From positions 62,001 through 126,000 of the forward strand of contig WGNG01000004.1 of NCBI GenBank assembly GCA_016124675.1: 64,000 nucleotides of DNA. Direction: 5' to 3'. The notes under the pieces were generated by a model, which searched no databases, was not told the DNA's origin, and was given only the letters and a program-made list of their open reading frames with translations. The position numbers and the translations under genes are program-made. Source of the DNA: Alphaproteobacteria bacterium (GTDB lineage: Bacteria; Pseudomonadota; Alphaproteobacteria; Caulobacterales; Maricaulaceae). This document shows positions 32,180 through 40,550 of this stretch, one piece after another; position 1 is the first letter of the stretch; the number at the start of each line of letters is the position of its first letter.

Positions 32180-32619
32180 CAGGCAGCGACGTCTTCACGC
32201 CCATGCAGCGCTCGGCGGTGATGGCGGCGGTCAAGGGGCGTGGCACCAGGCCGGAGATGATCGTGCGCCGGCTCGCCCACGCTTTGGGCTATCGCTACCG
32301 CCTGCACCGCAAGGATTTGCCCGGCCATCCTGATCTGGTGTTTGCCGGACGCGGGGCCGTGATCTTCGTGCATGGCTGTTTCTGGCATGGCCATGATTGC
32401 CCGCGCGGCGCCCGCCAGCCCAAACAGAACGCCGCGTTCTGGACGGCCAAGATCGCCCGCAACCGGGCGCGCGACGCCGCCAGCGAGGCGGCGCTGGCGC
32501 AGGCGGGCTGGCGCGTCCTGACGGTGTGGGAGTGCCAGATGAAGGACACAGGCGCGCTGGCCGGGCGGCTCAAAGCGTTTCTGGGTCCGTCTGGCGGGTC
32601 ATCAGCGCGGCGCGTTTGA
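32176..32619 (+). CDS. vsr: Very short patch repair (Vsr) DNA mismatch endonuclease, GTG start
   Basis: MAAVKGRGTRPEMIVRRLAHALGYRYRLHRKDLPGHPDLVF...VFVHGCFWHGHDC-type motif (IFVHGCFWHGHDC); overlaps upstream stop. Confidence 0.92.
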   Translation: MTGSDVFTPMQRSAVMAAVKGRGTRPEMIVRRLAHALGYRYRLHRKDLPGHPDLVFAGRGAVIFVHGCFWHGHDCPRGARQPKQNAAFWTAKIARNRARDAASEAALAQAGWRVLTVWECQMKDTGALAGRLKAFLGPSGGSSARRV

Positions 32620-32682
32620 CGCCTGAGCCCAGCCGGTCTAAAGCCCGCCATCCCTTGATCCTGCAGCAGGCTGCGTCCCGCA

Positions 32683-34029
32683 ATGACCGTCAAAGTCCGC
32701 TTCGCCCCGAGCCCGACCGGGCGCATCCATGTGGGCAATGTGCGTACCGCGCTGATGAACGTCTTGTTTGCGCGCGGGCAGGGCGGGCAGGTGCTCCTGC
32801 GCATCGATGATACCGATCTGGAGCGCTCCACGGCCGAGTATGAGCAGGGCATCAAGGACGATCTGACCTGGCTGGGCCTGCACTGGGACGAGACGTTCAA
32901 CCAGTCGCATCACTTTGACCGCTATGAAGCGGCCAAGGCGCGCCTGGTCGAGGCGGGCTATCTCTATCCTTGCTACGAGACCGAGGAGGAGATCGACCGC
33001 AAGCGCAAGATCCAGCGCGCGCAAGGCAAGCCGCCGGTCTATGACCGCGCCGCGCTGAACCTCACCGACGCCGACCGCGCCGCGCTGGAAGCCGAGGGGC
33101 GCAAACCGCACTGGCGCTTCAAGCTGTCGGGCGGGCGCATCGAATGGACCGATCTGGTGCGCGGACCGAGCCATATCGAAACCAGCTCGGTATCCGATCC
33201 GGTCCTGATCCGCGCCGATGGCAGCTATCTCTACACCCTGCCCAGCGTGGTGGATGATCTTGAGGCGGGCATCACCCACATCATCCGCGGCGAGGACCAC
33301 GTCACCAATTCGGCCGCCCAGATCGAGATTTTCGAGGCGCTGGGCGGCAAAGGCGCCTCTCCGCGGCTCGGCCATCATCCGCTGCTGATGGGCAAGGACG
33401 GGGAGAAGCTCTCCAAGCGCATCGGCTCGCTGTCGGTCAAGGGCCTGCGCGAGGAGGAAGACATCGAGCCGATGGCGGTTCTGTCCCTGCTGGCCAAGCT
33501 CGGCACCTCCGACCCGGTGGAGGCGCGCAGCTCGCTGGAAGCGCTGGCGTCCGACTTTGATCTCGGCAAGCTGTCGCGCACGCCCGCGCGCTTTGACCCG
33601 GCTGACCTTGAGCGCCTGAACGCCAAGCTGGTTCACGAGATGACCTATCCGGATGTGAAGGACCGGCTCGCCGCCCTCAACGCCGATAGCGGCGAGGCGT
33701 TCTGGAACGCCGTGCGCGACAATCTGGTGCGCGTGCGCGATGTCGCCGAATGGCGCCAGCTCATCGACGGCCCGGTCACCCCGGTGATCGAGGATGCAGG
33801 CTTCGCCAAGGCCGCCGCCGACCTGCTCCCCGAGGGTCCGCTGGATGCGACCAGCTGGAGCGCTTGGACCGGCGCGGTGAAGGACGCCACCGGGCGCAAG
33901 GGCAAGGATCTCTTCATGCCCCTGCGACTGGCGCTGACCGGCCAGCCGCGCGGGCCGGAAATGGCGGTGCTGCTGCCCCTGATCGGCGCCGACACGGCGC
34001 GGGCGCGGCTGCTGGGTCAGGCGCGATAG
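32683..34029 (+). CDS. gltX: Glutamyl-tRNA synthetase
   Basis: RFAPSPTGRIHVGNVRTAL (HIGH) and GEKLSKRIGSLSV (KMSKS-like). Confidence 0.95.
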   Translation: MTVKVRFAPSPTGRIHVGNVRTALMNVLFARGQGGQVLLRIDDTDLERSTAEYEQGIKDDLTWLGLHWDETFNQSHHFDRYEAAKARLVEAGYLYPCYETEEEIDRKRKIQRAQGKPPVYDRAALNLTDADRAALEAEGRKPHWRFKLSGGRIEWTDLVRGPSHIETSSVSDPVLIRADGSYLYTLPSVVDDLEAGITHIIRGEDHVTNSAAQIEIFEALGGKGASPRLGHHPLLMGKDGEKLSKRIGSLSVKGLREEEDIEPMAVLSLLAKLGTSDPVEARSSLEALASDFDLGKLSRTPARFDPADLERLNAKLVHEMTYPDVKDRLAALNADSGEAFWNAVRDNLVRVRDVAEWRQLIDGPVTPVIEDAGFAKAAADLLPEGPLDATSWSAWTGAVKDATGRKGKDLFMPLRLALTGQPRGPEMAVLLPLIGADTARARLLGQAR

Positions 34030-34039
34030 GCCACCCTCG

Positions 34040-34576
34040 CTAACCGCCGCGTGGCCGCCACAGCACCAGCGTGTCGTGATCGCCGAGCCTGGCGGTCTGC
34101 GTATCGCGATAGCCGAGCTTGCGCGCGACATTGAGTGAGGCGGCATTGCCCGGATCGATCAGGCAGCATGTGCGCTCGGCGGTGAGCGTCGCATCCGCCC
34201 AGTCCAGAACGGCGCGCATGGCTTCGGTGGCGTAGCCGCGCCCGTGCACGGAGGGGCTGAGCACCCAGCCGGCTTCCGGCACGCCAGTGATATCCACGCT
34301 GAGATCACGCTTGAAATCAGCCAGACCGACCTGGCCCGCGAAGTCGCCGGTTTCGCGCTCCTCCAGCGTCCAGTAGCCATAGCCCAGGAGCGCCCACAGC
34401 CCCGGAAAGCGCAGCATGCGCCCCCAGCTTTCTGATGGCGTAGACACGCGACCGCCGATATGGCGCACCACGCGTTCGTCGCCCCATAGCGCGGCGCACG
34501 CTTCAAAATCCTCCGCGCGGGTTTCGCGCAAGGTGAGGCGGGGCGTGTGAAGCACGGGGGTGAGCGGGAGGCTCAA
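34040..34576 (-). CDS. GNAT family N-acetyltransferase (RimJ-like)
   Basis: LHTPRLTLRETRAEDFEACAALW...GWVLSPSVHGRGYATEAMRAVLDWA. Confidence 0.88.
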   Translation of the reverse strand: MSLPLTPVLHTPRLTLRETRAEDFEACAALWGDERVVRHIGGRVSTPSESWGRMLRFPGLWALLGYGYWTLEERETGDFAGQVGLADFKRDLSVDITGVPEAGWVLSPSVHGRGYATEAMRAVLDWADATLTAERTCCLIDPGNAASLNVARKLGYRDTQTARLGDHDTLVLWRPRGG

Positions 34577-34583
34577 GGCAGGC

Positions 34584-35033
34584 TCACTCGGACGGTGCAG
34601 GCAGAGCCGGGATCAGCACCACGTTGAAATCGCCCCATTCGCCGTCAATGCGGGCATTGGCCAGGGTGCGGTAATCGGGATCCTCCCAGAAATCGCGCGC
34701 CGACTGCATGTCCGGCCAGCGGCTGAGCACGATGGACTGAAAGCCGGTCTCGCCCTCCAGCGTCTCGACCTCGCCGGTGACTGCCATATAGCGGCCGCCA
34801 TGGCGCTCATACAGCGCAGGGAGGCCGGGCATATAGCCGGAGAAGAAGGCCGGGCGGTCATGGACCGTGCCCATCACGATCATGTAGGCGCCGTCCGGCA
34901 GCGGCGCGGCGGGTTCGGCCGCCGAGGCGGAGGAGGCGCCGGCGAACACATGGCCCTTGCCCAGCACCAGCCCCAGCGCCAGGCCGGCCACGCCGGCCCC
35001 GGCGGCGATCATAACGCTTCGCATCACGCTCAT
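34584..35033 (-). CDS. Exported DUF1330 family protein
   Basis: GAYMIVMGTVHDRPAFFSGYMPGLPALYERHGGRYMAVTGEVETLEG...SIVLSRWPDMQSARDFWEDPDY. Confidence 0.8.
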   Translation of the reverse strand: MSVMRSVMIAAGAGVAGLALGLVLGKGHVFAGASSASAAEPAAPLPDGAYMIVMGTVHDRPAFFSGYMPGLPALYERHGGRYMAVTGEVETLEGETGFQSIVLSRWPDMQSARDFWEDPDYRTLANARIDGEWGDFNVVLIPALPAPSE

Positions 35034-35089
35034 GGCACACTTGCTCCCTCTGTCTGGTCCGGCGACCATGCCCCGGAGAGGGGGCTGCT

Positions 35090-35107
35090 GAAAAGATATA
35101 TCTTTTC
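35090..35107. promoter_or_regulatory. Perfect 18-bp AT-rich palindrome (putative operator)
   Basis: GAAAAGATATATCTTTTC in the divergent region between DUF1330 (-) and DUF1838 (+). Confidence 0.6.
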
Positions 35108-35199
35108 CATTCCCTCTTGCGCCGGTCTTGCTATCCTTGTCCGGACACGTGGCGGGACTCAAGGCGCTCGCGGCACACCGCAGGGAGGCATTGCGCATC

Positions 35200-36003
35200 A
35201 TGGTTATCAGACTGCTTGCGACGTTCGGCCTGATGGCCGTTGCGCTGAGCTGGAGTGCGGCGGCGTCAGCCGAGGAGACCGGCGAGTTCAAGCAGGAGAT
35301 TTTCGATACCTGGATCGAGGCGCGCGCAGGCACCGGCGCGCCGGTTTACTGGTATTCCACCGGCACGGTGCGCGCCTATCCGTCCGGCGAGCTTCTGTAC
35401 ACGATGGAAGGGTTTGATACGGCGGTGGCCTACCGGCCCGAGGGGCGCGGCGCCCCCATCGCCCACCAATATGGCCGCAAGATATTCATCTATCGCGACC
35501 CGGCCACCGGCGAGGTGGCGCGCGAGGCGGGCGGCATGGTCATCGACCCCATCGCCTATCCGTACCAGTTCATCGAGTATCGCCTGGAGGAGGGCGACGT
35601 CATCGCCGTGGTCGAACAGGGCTCGGGCGGGCGCATCCAGTCCATCGAGGCCGAGCCGATGAGCTGGCGGCGCCTCGGCGACACCTACATCTTCACCGCG
35701 CCGCTATTTCTCGACTTTGCGATCCCGGGGACCGACCGGCGGATCGAGGCGTGGGAGAATTATGACTTCTTCATCCAGCCCGAAGGCGTGGAGCGGCGCC
35801 ACCAGCTGAGCTGGGCGCGCATTGGCCGCATGCCGCCCTGGGCGGGCGGGCAGATGGCGGTGCTGCATCTCGTCAACTGGCGGGTGGACACCTATGAGGA
35901 GCTGCCCGCTTCCATTCGTGAGTATGTCGAGGCCGAAGCGCCGCTCTGGCTGTCGCCGCCGGCTGATCTCGCCGCCATACGCGCGCTGCAAGAAAGGGAG
36001 TGA
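35200..36003 (+). CDS. Exported DUF1838 family protein
   Basis: Signal peptide; WYSTGTVRAYPSGELLYTMEGFDTAVA ... EAWENYDFFIQPEGVERRHQLSWARIGRMPPWAGG. Confidence 0.75.
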   Translation: MVIRLLATFGLMAVALSWSAAASAEETGEFKQEIFDTWIEARAGTGAPVYWYSTGTVRAYPSGELLYTMEGFDTAVAYRPEGRGAPIAHQYGRKIFIYRDPATGEVAREAGGMVIDPIAYPYQFIEYRLEEGDVIAVVEQGSGGRIQSIEAEPMSWRRLGDTYIFTAPLFLDFAIPGTDRRIEAWENYDFFIQPEGVERRHQLSWARIGRMPPWAGGQMAVLHLVNWRVDTYEELPASIREYVEAEAPLWLSPPADLAAIRALQERE

Positions 36004-37208
36004 CCGCCATGGGCACAGACATCGACCGCCGCCGCCTGTTTTATGCCGCCGCTGCGTTGAGCGCACTGGGCGCGGCCGGGGCGAGCGTACCTGCGCTGGC
36101 GCGCGTCCGGGACGAAACACAGGATGGGCCGAGCCCGCTGCCCGACCGGGGCCTGGACCCCGGCGTGCCGGCAGATGGCGATTACGCCAGGGTGGAGCTT
36201 GCCAAACCCGTCGTGACGCTGGGCGTGGTGCAGAGCCGGGTGCGCGGCGTCGACGCCTCCACGGACCGCACCGCGCGACGGGCCCGGGCCGATAATCTCA
36301 ACCACATGCTCGATCTGATCGATGCGAGCTTCGGCTGGGGCGGGCCAAAGGACATATTGTTCTTCCACGAGTTTCCCATCACCGGCTACCGGGCGAGCTG
36401 GGGCCGGGCGGACACGCTGCGCGCAGCCATCGAGATTCCCGGCGAGGAGACCGAGGCCATCGCGCGCAAGGCGCGCCAGTATAATTGCTGGATCGTGTTC
36501 GGCTCCTATGTGCGCGATGACAGCTGGCCCAACCATGTCCTGTCCATCACCAGCGTCATGGACAATACCGGAACCATCGTCGACAAGCACTGGAAAGCCC
36601 GTAATATCAAGGGCCTGTTCGGGCCGGGCTTTGAGCTGTTCACCACCACGATCTATGACGTGCTGGACGAGTATATCGAGCGCTACGGGCTCGATCACGT
36701 CATGCCGGTGACCCGCACCCCGCTGGGCAATATCGTCACCAGCTCGGTCCAGCGCGAGCCGGAACTGATGCGCGCCTTCGCGATGAAGGGCGGGGAGATT
36801 TTCCTGCGCACCGCCACGGGCGGGTTCACGCAGACCGATATCGCCTCCACCAGCGTCCATAACGGCGTCTACACCGCCATCGTCAACAACGCGATCTCGC
36901 CGGGCAATCCGGGCTTTTTTGAAGATCCGGGCAATTCGGGCGGTTCGACCATTTATGGCCCTGACGGCGCGGTGCTGGCGCAGGCCGGCTCGCAGTTTGA
37001 AACCATCGTCAATGCGCGCCTGCCCATGGCGCAGTTCCGCCAGCGCCACACCATCCCCTACGTCCACATGGACCTCTACCGGCCGATCTTCGACGCCTAT
37101 CGCAACCGCTTCCCGCCCAATCTGTTCACCGATTATCAGCCCACAGATACGGCGGATGCGGCGCGCTATCTCGCCAATAAAGGCGTGTGGGCGATGGACC
37201 GGCGATGA
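36000..37208 (+). CDS. Tat-signal nitrilase-superfamily (carbon-nitrogen hydrolase fold) protein
   Basis: Twin-Arg DRRRLFYAAAALSALGAAGA; LFFHEFPITGYR, VDKHWKARNIKG, GNIVTSSVQREPELMRA; Cys position appears to be Ser. Confidence 0.75.
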   Translation: MTAMGTDIDRRRLFYAAAALSALGAAGASVPALARVRDETQDGPSPLPDRGLDPGVPADGDYARVELAKPVVTLGVVQSRVRGVDASTDRTARRARADNLNHMLDLIDASFGWGGPKDILFFHEFPITGYRASWGRADTLRAAIEIPGEETEAIARKARQYNCWIVFGSYVRDDSWPNHVLSITSVMDNTGTIVDKHWKARNIKGLFGPGFELFTTTIYDVLDEYIERYGLDHVMPVTRTPLGNIVTSSVQREPELMRAFAMKGGEIFLRTATGGFTQTDIASTSVHNGVYTAIVNNAISPGNPGFFEDPGNSGGSTIYGPDGAVLAQAGSQFETIVNARLPMAQFRQRHTIPYVHMDLYRPIFDAYRNRFPPNLFTDYQPTDTADAARYLANKGVWAMDRR

Positions 37209-37897
37209 GGGGCGGGGCGGTCAGGACTGCGCTCGCCGCGCTTGCCGTGTCCGCGTGCAGCAGCGCGGTGTATGCAGGCGGCGCGCTCGCGGCCGGGCCG
37301 GACGCCGGCCTGACCGGCGAGGCGCTGGCGCGCCTGATGACCGGGCGGTTCGACAATGAAGCGCAGGCCGCCGCCGACGGCCGCACCCGCCTGCATGTCA
37401 TCCATGAGCGGGCGGCGAGCGACACGATGCAAGGCGTGCTGATCTACGCCCAGCTTCACACGGGCGGGCCGGACGGACCGGTCTACCGCCAGCGCATCTA
37501 CCAGTTCGCCGCCGCGCCGGACGCGGACGGACGCCTGCCCATGGCGGTGTGGACGCTGCACGCGCCCGAGGCGTTTGCAGATCCTGGCGAGCGGCCGGCT
37601 CGGCTGGCGGGTGTAACGCCCGGCGCGCTGGAGCGGTTTGACCCGGGCTGCGACTTCTACTGGACGGGCGGGGGTGCGCTGTATCGTGGCGCGATCGCCG
37701 ATGGCGACTGCCGGATGGACTCCCGGCGGACCGGGCGCACGCTGGTCATCACCGCCGAGTTCACGATCTCGGCGGAGCTGTTCACCCATGGCGAGGCCGG
37801 ACGATACCAGGATGACGGCGAGTACGCGTTTGCGCCCGAGGGCGGCGTCGCCAATCATTATGTCCGGGCATCGGACCCGGGCGAGCAAGGACCGTAA
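37205..37897 (+). CDS. CpcT/CpeT (phycobiliprotein chromophore lyase)-like exported protein
   Basis: LMTGRFDNEAQA, YRQRIYQF, FDPGCDFYWTGGGALYRGAIADGDCRMDSRRTGRTLVITAEFTISAELF match the CpeT pattern; ATGA overlap with upstream gene. Confidence 0.75.
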   Translation: MRGGAVRTALAALAVSACSSAVYAGGALAAGPDAGLTGEALARLMTGRFDNEAQAAADGRTRLHVIHERAASDTMQGVLIYAQLHTGGPDGPVYRQRIYQFAAAPDADGRLPMAVWTLHAPEAFADPGERPARLAGVTPGALERFDPGCDFYWTGGGALYRGAIADGDCRMDSRRTGRTLVITAEFTISAELFTHGEAGRYQDDGEYAFAPEGGVANHYVRASDPGEQGP

Positions 37898-37900
37898 GGC

Positions 37901-38599
37901 ATGACCCAGCGCTTCGAGCCGACCATGATCCGCTCTGACCAGACGGCGCGGGAGATTTTCGAGGAAGTGCGCGCCAATCCGGCCCGTGCCCGCTTCGGCT
38001 TTGGCGAGCGGCTCGCCATCATCAATGTGGACCCGCAAAAGGCCTATACCCGCCCCGACCTGTTTCCCAGGACCGCTTATGTGACGGACCCTGACCAGCT
38101 GACCCATATCAATGCGATTTCCAAAGCCGCGCGCGCCAGGGGCCTGCCGGTTGTCTGGACCCATGTCGCCTATATGGAGAATGCCGCCGATGCGGGCGTG
38201 TGGGGCACGCGCACCGACACGCCCGACAGTTTGCAGAACATCAGATACGGCTCGGACCGGCACGCCTTTGATGACCGGGTGGAGATCGATGCGCGTGTGG
38301 ACGCCGTCTACACCAAGCGCATGCCGAGCGCGTTCTTCGAAACCCCGCTGGCGAGCTTTCTGACCTGGCATCGCGTGGACACGGTGGTGGTCACGGGCGG
38401 GTCGACCTCTGGCTGCGTGCGCGCCACGGCGGTGGACGCGCTGTCCCATGGCTACCGCACCATCGTTCCTATCGAGTGCGTGGCCGACAAGCATGAAAGC
38501 TATCACTTCGCCAACCTCACCGACCTGCTGATCAAATACGCCGACGTGGTGGCGGTGCAGGAGGTGTATGAGTGGATCGAGGGGTATGGGGGTTCCTAG
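37901..38599 (+). CDS. Isochorismatase-like cysteine hydrolase (N-carbamoyl amidohydrolase type)
   Basis: IINVDPQKAYT (Asp), YTKRMPSAFFETPL (Lys), VVVTGGSTSGCVRATAVDAL (Cys): intact triad. Confidence 0.88.
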   Translation: MTQRFEPTMIRSDQTAREIFEEVRANPARARFGFGERLAIINVDPQKAYTRPDLFPRTAYVTDPDQLTHINAISKAARARGLPVVWTHVAYMENAADAGVWGTRTDTPDSLQNIRYGSDRHAFDDRVEIDARVDAVYTKRMPSAFFETPLASFLTWHRVDTVVVTGGSTSGCVRATAVDALSHGYRTIVPIECVADKHESYHFANLTDLLIKYADVVAVQEVYEWIEGYGGS

Positions 38600-38610
38600 G
38601 CGCAAGTCTT

Positions 38611-38769
38611 TTTTCCCTCCCCCTTGTGGGGAGGGTGGCTGAGCGTCAGCGAAGCCGGGTGGGGGCGCCGCCGAAGGCGGCAGCTCAAAATCCTGCACCG
38701 GGCGGCGCCTCACCCCACCCGACCCGGGGCTTCGCCCCGGCCCACCCTCCCCATCAAGGGGAGGGAAAA
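38611..38769. repeat. Dispersed palindromic intergenic repeat (family A)
   Basis: TTTTCCCTCCCCCTTGTGGGGAGGGTGGCTGAGCG..GGCGGCGCCTCACCCCACCC..CCACCCTCCCCATCAAGGGGAGGGAAAA; homologous to 62591-62712 and 53255-53350. Confidence 0.85.
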
Positions 38770-38806
38770 GGAGCCTGATGGCGCTGAAGATTGAGCAAAT
38801 TGAGCG

Positions 38807-39769
38807 ATGACCGAAGTCATGACCACCGACCCCAATCTCTACGACTACAACCCGTATTCAGGCCGCCCGAAAATCGAATGGCCGGGCGGCAAAAAGCTCG
38901 CCTTCTGGATCGCGCCCAATATCGAGTTCTATGAATTCAATCCGCCGAAAAATCCCAAACGCCCCGGCTGGCCAAGGCCTTCACCGGATGTGACGGCCTA
39001 TTCCCAGCGCGACTATGGCAATAGGGTCGGGCATTGGCGCCTGATGGAGATGATGGACCGGCACGGGCTGCGCGGCTCGGTGAGCCTGAACGTCGCCATG
39101 TGCGACCACTGCCCGGAAATCATCGAGGCGTGCGCGGCGCGCGGCTGGGAGTTCTTCTCCCACGGCATTTACAACACGCGCTTCTCCTATGAGATGGATG
39201 AGGCGCAGGAGCGCGCAGTGCTGGCCGATTCCATCGCCACGGTGGAGGCCGCCACCGGCCAGCGCATTCGCGGCTATCTGGCGCCGGCGCTGACTCATAC
39301 GACCCGGACGCTGGACCTGATCGCCGAGCACGACTTCTGGTACACTTGCGATCTGTTCCAGGATGACCAGCCCCAGCCGGTGAAAACGAAAACCGGCAGG
39401 CTCGTCTCCATGCCCTATTCGCTGGAGGTCAATGATGTCATCACCTACGGCCAGCTGGCCATGGACCCGTGGCGCTATGCCGATGTGCTCAAACGCCAGT
39501 TCGACCAGCTGCTGCGCGAGGGCGAGGAGAGCGGCACGGTGATGTGCGTCCCGCTGCACGCCTATCTGGTCAGCCAGCCGCACAGGCTGCGGGCGTTTGA
39601 AACCGCGCTGGCCCACATCACCGGCCACACGGACGATGTCTGGTTCGCCACCGCGCAGGAGATCGCCGGGCATTTCCGCGAGCATTACTGGGACGCGGTG
39701 CAGGACGATCTCGACGAGAAGGGCCTTAAGGCCGGCGGAACAGCGTTCGACGCGTGGGCCGCGCCATGA
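38807..39769 (+). CDS. Polysaccharide deacetylase family protein (PuuE/allantoinase-like)
   Basis: AYSQRDYGNRVGHWRLMEMMDRHGLRGSVSLNVAMCDHCPEIIEACAARGWEFFSHGIYNTR. Confidence 0.85.
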   Translation: MTEVMTTDPNLYDYNPYSGRPKIEWPGGKKLAFWIAPNIEFYEFNPPKNPKRPGWPRPSPDVTAYSQRDYGNRVGHWRLMEMMDRHGLRGSVSLNVAMCDHCPEIIEACAARGWEFFSHGIYNTRFSYEMDEAQERAVLADSIATVEAATGQRIRGYLAPALTHTTRTLDLIAEHDFWYTCDLFQDDQPQPVKTKTGRLVSMPYSLEVNDVITYGQLAMDPWRYADVLKRQFDQLLREGEESGTVMCVPLHAYLVSQPHRLRAFETALAHITGHTDDVWFATAQEIAGHFREHYWDAVQDDLDEKGLKAGGTAFDAWAAP

Positions 39770-39788
39770 TATCATCACGTGATATCAC
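39766..39788. promoter_or_regulatory. Tandem operator: two TGATATCA palindromes 13 bp apart upstream of toxin-antitoxin genes
   Basis: ATGATATCAT-cac-GTGATATCAC; the first copy contains the TGA stop of the upstream gene. Confidence 0.6.
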
Positions 39789-39809
39789 TTTCGTTCCGGA
39801 GGCGAGCCC

Positions 39810-40097
39810 GTGTCAGCCATCACCATCCGCAAGCTGCCCGATCACGTCCATGACGCGCTGCGCAGGCGCGCCAAGGAAGAGGGAAAATCGGTGGAGGCTG
39901 TCGCGCGTGACGCGCTGGAGAAGTATGCGGGAACTCCCTCCTCGACGATGGAAACCCTCCTTGAAACCCTTGACCGCCGCCGGCGCGAGTTGGGCGTTGA
40001 GGCGATCGGGGACCGCTGGCAGGAGGAGTTTGATGACCCGGCGTTCAGCCGGGAGGTCCTCGGTCTCGACAAGGATGACGAGAAGGATGATGTGTGA
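39810..40097 (+). CDS. Ribbon-helix-helix antitoxin (FitA/VapB-like)
   Basis: MSAITIRKLPDHVHDALRRRAKEEGKSVEAVARDALEKY. Confidence 0.85.
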   Translation: MSAITIRKLPDHVHDALRRRAKEEGKSVEAVARDALEKYAGTPSSTMETLLETLDRRRRELGVEAIGDRWQEEFDDPAFSREVLGLDKDDEKDDV

Positions 40098-40501
40098 CCC
40101 GGCTTTTGCTGGACACGCATTATGTCATCTACCTTGCGGGCGATCAGGATCGCTTGAGCCGGGCCGAAGAGGCGGTGCTCGATCAGGTGGATCAGCGGCT
40201 TCTGGTCAGCGCTGTTTCGATCTGGGAAATCCGGCTCAAATGGCATGCGCGCAATCGGTTGGGACAACGCAAAGGTCCGATTTCTCCCGAAATGGCGCTC
40301 AGCATACTGAAATCCCGCACCGACCGCTTTCAGCTCGTGCCCTTGCGGGTCGAGCAGCCAACGTGCCCGCCCCTCGATCCCCCGCTCCCGCATGCCGATC
40401 CGTTCGACGAAATGTTGCTGATCCAGGCCGAGGCGGAAGGCGCTGTCCTGCTCAGCCGCGACCGCAAACTCGTTGGTCATCGGCTGGTGATGTCCGTCTA
40501 G
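40094..40501 (+). CDS. vapC: PIN-domain toxin (VapC family)
   Basis: LLLDTHYVIYLAG, SAVSIWEIRLKW, LPHADPFDEMLLIQAEAEGAVLLSRDRKL; overlaps antitoxin stop. Confidence 0.88.
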   Translation: MTRLLLDTHYVIYLAGDQDRLSRAEEAVLDQVDQRLLVSAVSIWEIRLKWHARNRLGQRKGPISPEMALSILKSRTDRFQLVPLRVEQPTCPPLDPPLPHADPFDEMLLIQAEAEGAVLLSRDRKLVGHRLVMSV

Positions 40502-40550
40502 GATTTCGTTTTTGGTTTCCGGCGGACCAGTATTTTCAGAGGGTTGCGCC

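Noticed and set aside
32638-34146. 502-aa minus-strand ORF
   Set aside because: Antisense to gltX.
10943-35146. Recurrent TCCGGACA element upstream of aox (10949), the MDR gene (15461) and DUF1838 (35139)
   Set aside because: The 8-mer also occurs inside coding sequence (e.g. near 371), and a few copies are expected by chance at this composition; the flanks do not align convincingly.
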